Positions 60,936 to 64,000 of a stretch of 64,000 bases of DNA are shown piece by piece (the first letter of the stretch is position 1; the number at the start of each line of letters is the position of its first letter). The notes below the pieces were generated by a model that was not told the origin of the DNA, did no database searches, and worked only from the letters and a program-made list of their open reading frames with translations. The translations under genes were made by a program, and so were the position numbers. Origin of the DNA: Trileptium ribeirensis. Taxonomy: Eukaryota > Nematoda > Enoplea > Enoplida > Thoracostomopsidae. The DNA is taken from the NCBI GenBank assembly GCA_030248225.1, contig JASANE010012322.1, forward strand, positions 1 to 64,000, read 5' to 3'.

Positions 60936-62085
60936 CAGGGAATAACCAGAACCAGCAACCGGAGCCGTCGATTTAAACCGCATCCGGAACCGGAACCTGG
61001 TCTTCGAAATTTATATATAGTAAAACAGATGATGGAAGAAATGAAGGTATAGTGGATTTAAAATGCATTAAAAATAACTTTTACATTAAACTTAATGTAT
61101 TGCGATGGTATTATTGCCTTTCTGAAACTTAAAGAGACTGAGGAAGCTAATAATGTTTATTTATCGATCAAATATGTCGGCTTTTGGGCATTCAGAGCAA
61201 AAAATGTCTTCCACTATACACCATTGCGTATACTGCGTCACATCGAATGTGCTTACAAAGCTTGGAGCGTAGAATACATACTTTCGCTCTGTCTCCAGTC
61301 GCCTCCCTTTACTACACATACGCTTGTTGCATGTTCTTCTGTAGGAAACTTAAAATTATTGGTTTATATGATTCTAAGAGAAAATAATAGATAGAAGGTA
61401 ATTTTCTGATCAGTGATCAGAGACACTGTTTAAGCTAGCGTTGCACAAACAGTGCCCGTCAGTTAGGTCATAATGATGATAACTTTCTAATCAGAATGCT
61501 TTAAATGAGACACACTGTGATGCTGCTCGCACAGTTTCAATAAATACAGTTCATTGCCAAGAAAGCAGTTTCTAGCTGCGTTGCAGATAACGTTAGTTTA
61601 CTTCAATTTAGACTGAGTTACTAAGTTTACAAGCGCACTGGTGGGTGCTTGACGCATTTTATGTTAGCCAAGCATACCCTAAGTAGTTCTGCGTAAGCCA
61701 TACTCTGTTACCGAGTTGGACCGGTTTAATTCAAACGTATCCCACAGAGTTCTGGATGTGTAAAATAGCTGCTACAAGCATCGAACTGGCTTTGACTTAA
61801 CAAACACCTGCAGGTTATTATGAAAAATTCCTGCTCAAATTATGTGCCCTACTTACTTTTCACACGGCAAATTGGTTAATCTTTTCTTTTGCTTGGTTGT
61901 ATTGGAACTTGATCATTGTATAATATATATTACATATGTTTGGATTACGGGATGAAGCAAAAAACTTGGAAAATTTCAAACAAAATTTTTAAACCGGAAT
62001 TCCGGTTCCGGTATGGTTTTTGCCCTTTGCTGGAACCGCAACCGAACACGATTTTCGCCGGAACCGGAATTCCGGTTACTCCCTG
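60936..62085. mobile_element. hAT-type non-autonomous transposon, copy 1
   Basis: It begins CAGGGAATAACC and ends GGTTACTCCCTG, inverted repeats of the hAT type. The 8 bp CTGGATAC occur immediately before (60928-60935) and immediately after (62086-62093), a perfect target duplication of the length hAT transposases make. Near the right end are several GGAACCGGAATTCCGG-like motifs, typical subterminal repeats. The 99-codon ORF at 61095-61394 is not a transposase. Confidence 0.93.
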
Positions 62086-62181
62086 CTGGATACCCTAAAG
62101 CGCGATTTAGTTCCGCTAAAAAGAAAATTAATTAAACAGGCACTAATGGCTTTGTGAGCACTATTTTGAGTACCAACACAG

Positions 62182-63325
62182 CAGGGAATAACCGGAACCC
62201 AAATTTGCCGGAACCGGAACTTGGTCTTCGAAATTTATATATAATAAAACAGATGAAGGAAGAAATCAAGGTATAGTGGATTTAAAATGCATTAAAAATA
62301 ACTTTTATATTAAACTTAATGTATTGCGGTGGTATTATTGCCTTTCTGAAACTTTAAAGAGACTGAGGAAGCTAATAATGTTTATTTATTGATCAAATAC
62401 GTCGATTTTTGGACACCCAGAGCAAAAAATGCCTTCCACTATACACCATTGCGTATACTGCGTCAAATCGAATATGTTTACAAAGCTTGGAGCGTAGAAT
62501 ACACACTTTCGCTCTGTCTCCAGTCGCCTTGCTTTACTACACATACGTTTGTTACATGTTCTGTAGGAAACTTGAAATTATTGGTTTATATGATTCTAAG
62601 AGAAAATAATAGATAGAAGGTAATTTTCTGATCAGTGGTCAGGGACACTGTTTAGGCTAGTGCCCGTACGTTTTGTACAAACAGTGCCCGTAAGTTAGAT
62701 GGTAACTTTCTAATCAGAATGCTATATATATATAAATGAGACACGTTGTGATGCTACTCGCGCAGATTCAATAAATACAGTTCTTACCAAGAAATCAGTT
62801 TCTAGCTGCGTTGCAGATAACGTTAGTTGTTTACTTCAATTTAGACTGATTTACCAAGTTTACAAGCGCACTGGCGGGTGCTTGGCGCAATTTATGTTAG
62901 CCAAGCATACCCTGAGTACTTCTGCGTAAGCCATACTCTGTTACCGAGTTGGACCGGTTTAATTGAAACGTACCCCACAGACTTCTGGATGTGTAAAATA
63001 GTTGCTACAAGCATCGACGTGGATTTGATTTGTTAACAAACTCCTGCAGGTTATTATGAAAAATTCCAACTGAAATTATGTGCCCTACTTACGTTTCAGA
63101 CGTGAAATTGCTTAGTTAATCTTTTCTTTTGCTTGGTTGTATTGGAGCTTGATCATTGTATAATATATATTGCATATGTTTGGATCACAGATGAAGCAAA
63201 AAACGTGGAAAATTTCAAACAAACTTTTTAAACCCGAATTCCGGTTCCGGTATGGTTTTTGCCCTTTGCCGGAACCGCAACCGGAACACGATTTTAGCAG
63301 GAACCGGAATTCCGGTTACTCCCTG
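62182..63325. mobile_element. hAT-type non-autonomous transposon, copy 2
   Basis: The same family as copy 1, 1,144 bp, in the same orientation and only 96 bp downstream. It starts CAGGGAATAACCGGAACC and ends GGTTACTCCCTG. Its own perfect 8-bp duplication CAACACAG lies at 62174-62181 and 63326-63333, showing an independent insertion rather than tandem duplication. Confidence 0.93.
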
Positions 63326-63333
63326 CAACACAG

Positions 63334-64000
63334 TGGGGATTGGTAAGGATATACAGATACGATTTCATATCCAGATATTATCAGCGATGTCGGGATATCC
63401 TAATATTCCGTTTCGTTGCCAGGTGGAAAACTTTACTGGAAGTGAACGACAAAATCTGGTTTCGAGAATTCAGAAATGACACTGTTTACCTTTCCATGTG
63501 ACCGTCTGGAGAGAGGTTTTTGTCGTTACATGTATATATACGTATATATTGGCTTTAGGCAGTGGAATTTAGTGTATATATACTATTATAGTAATTGGTG
63601 CCGTAGCCAATTAGACGAAAACACATTATTTGATCATCTCGGATTGCAAGTTACTTGGAAAACCAAAATACTTCATTTTCAAAACTGTATAGAGCATGAG
63701 TATTCGACTACTGTCAGCATTATTGCGCATCATAAGATTGTGGTAGGTGGGTTTTGGGTAGGAAGGAACCATACTAACGCTGATGATATTTAGATCTAGA
63801 TACAATTCGACGTTAATGCGGGACTAAACTTAACCTGCTCCCACTAACTATCCTATTTTGTAAAACCCGATGTCGAATCTACATCCATTGTTAGCGAACA
63901 AGTAAGAAAGGGGATTCGATTCATTGCTAGCCCAGAAGTATTGATTCGCCATCGGCCAATAGCAGTTCTACGACAATTCGCTTAGGATTCGTGTCTGTTC
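63334..64000. other. Unassigned right edge
   Basis: No exon, repeat or element recognised. The 105-codon ORF 63476-63793 is AT-rich, Tyr-rich and without known motifs. Confidence 0.4.

Noticed and set aside
61095..61394. 99-codon ORF (and its partner at 62389-62616) as a transposase
   Set aside because: Much too short, no hAT catalytic or dimerisation motifs, and frames differ between the two copies.

Overview
The window is nuclear DNA from an animal with large, repeat-filled introns. It is AT-rich and carries short coding blocks bounded by GT...AG splice sites, relics of a non-LTR retrotransposon, several families of non-autonomous DNA transposons and very large tandem repeats. Acceptors are mostly TTTTAG or TTTCAG. 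I see no bacterial, organellar or viral gene organisation. I cannot name the species; an invertebrate is my inference.

One split gene on the + strand runs through 19917-47353. I place thirteen exons whose intron phases agree at all twelve junctions. Three of them (23519-23851, 30366-30522, 31766-32014) read collinearly with the central, non-catalytic part of BIRC6 (BRUCE/Apollon), the giant BIR-domain and ubiquitin-conjugating protein. That match is from memory of the vertebrate protein and needs a search. Neither the BIR nor the UBC domain is in the window, so the gene should start left of position 1 and end right of 64000.

Layout: 1-18014 is a giant inverted repeat (arms 1-8065 and 9328-18014, spacer 8066-9327). 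The arms are near-identical and each carries a decayed LINE reverse transcriptase. They differ sharply at one miniature transposon. Since the first visible exon is internal, this palindrome probably lies in an intron or just upstream. 18015-19916 has no recognisable gene. 19917-33734 holds eight exons, a possible alternative exon at 26956, a 1.3-kb DNA transposon (27721-29017) and a miniature element that ends 25 bp before an acceptor (32633-33072). 33735-43963 holds one exon, a 134-bp minisatellite, and a second transposon copy split by about 4.4 kb of foreign sequence. 43964-47353 holds four exons and a five-fold tandem repeat of one exon's splice donor. 47808-58972 is an 11.2-kb satellite of about 26-bp monomers open in all six reading frames. 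58973-64000 holds diverged tandem repeats and two hAT-type elements, each with a perfect 8-bp target duplication.

Most of the sequence is repeat. The coding part is about 2.6 kb of exons, richer in G and C than the introns and biased to Ser, Thr, Ala and Asp in its linkers.
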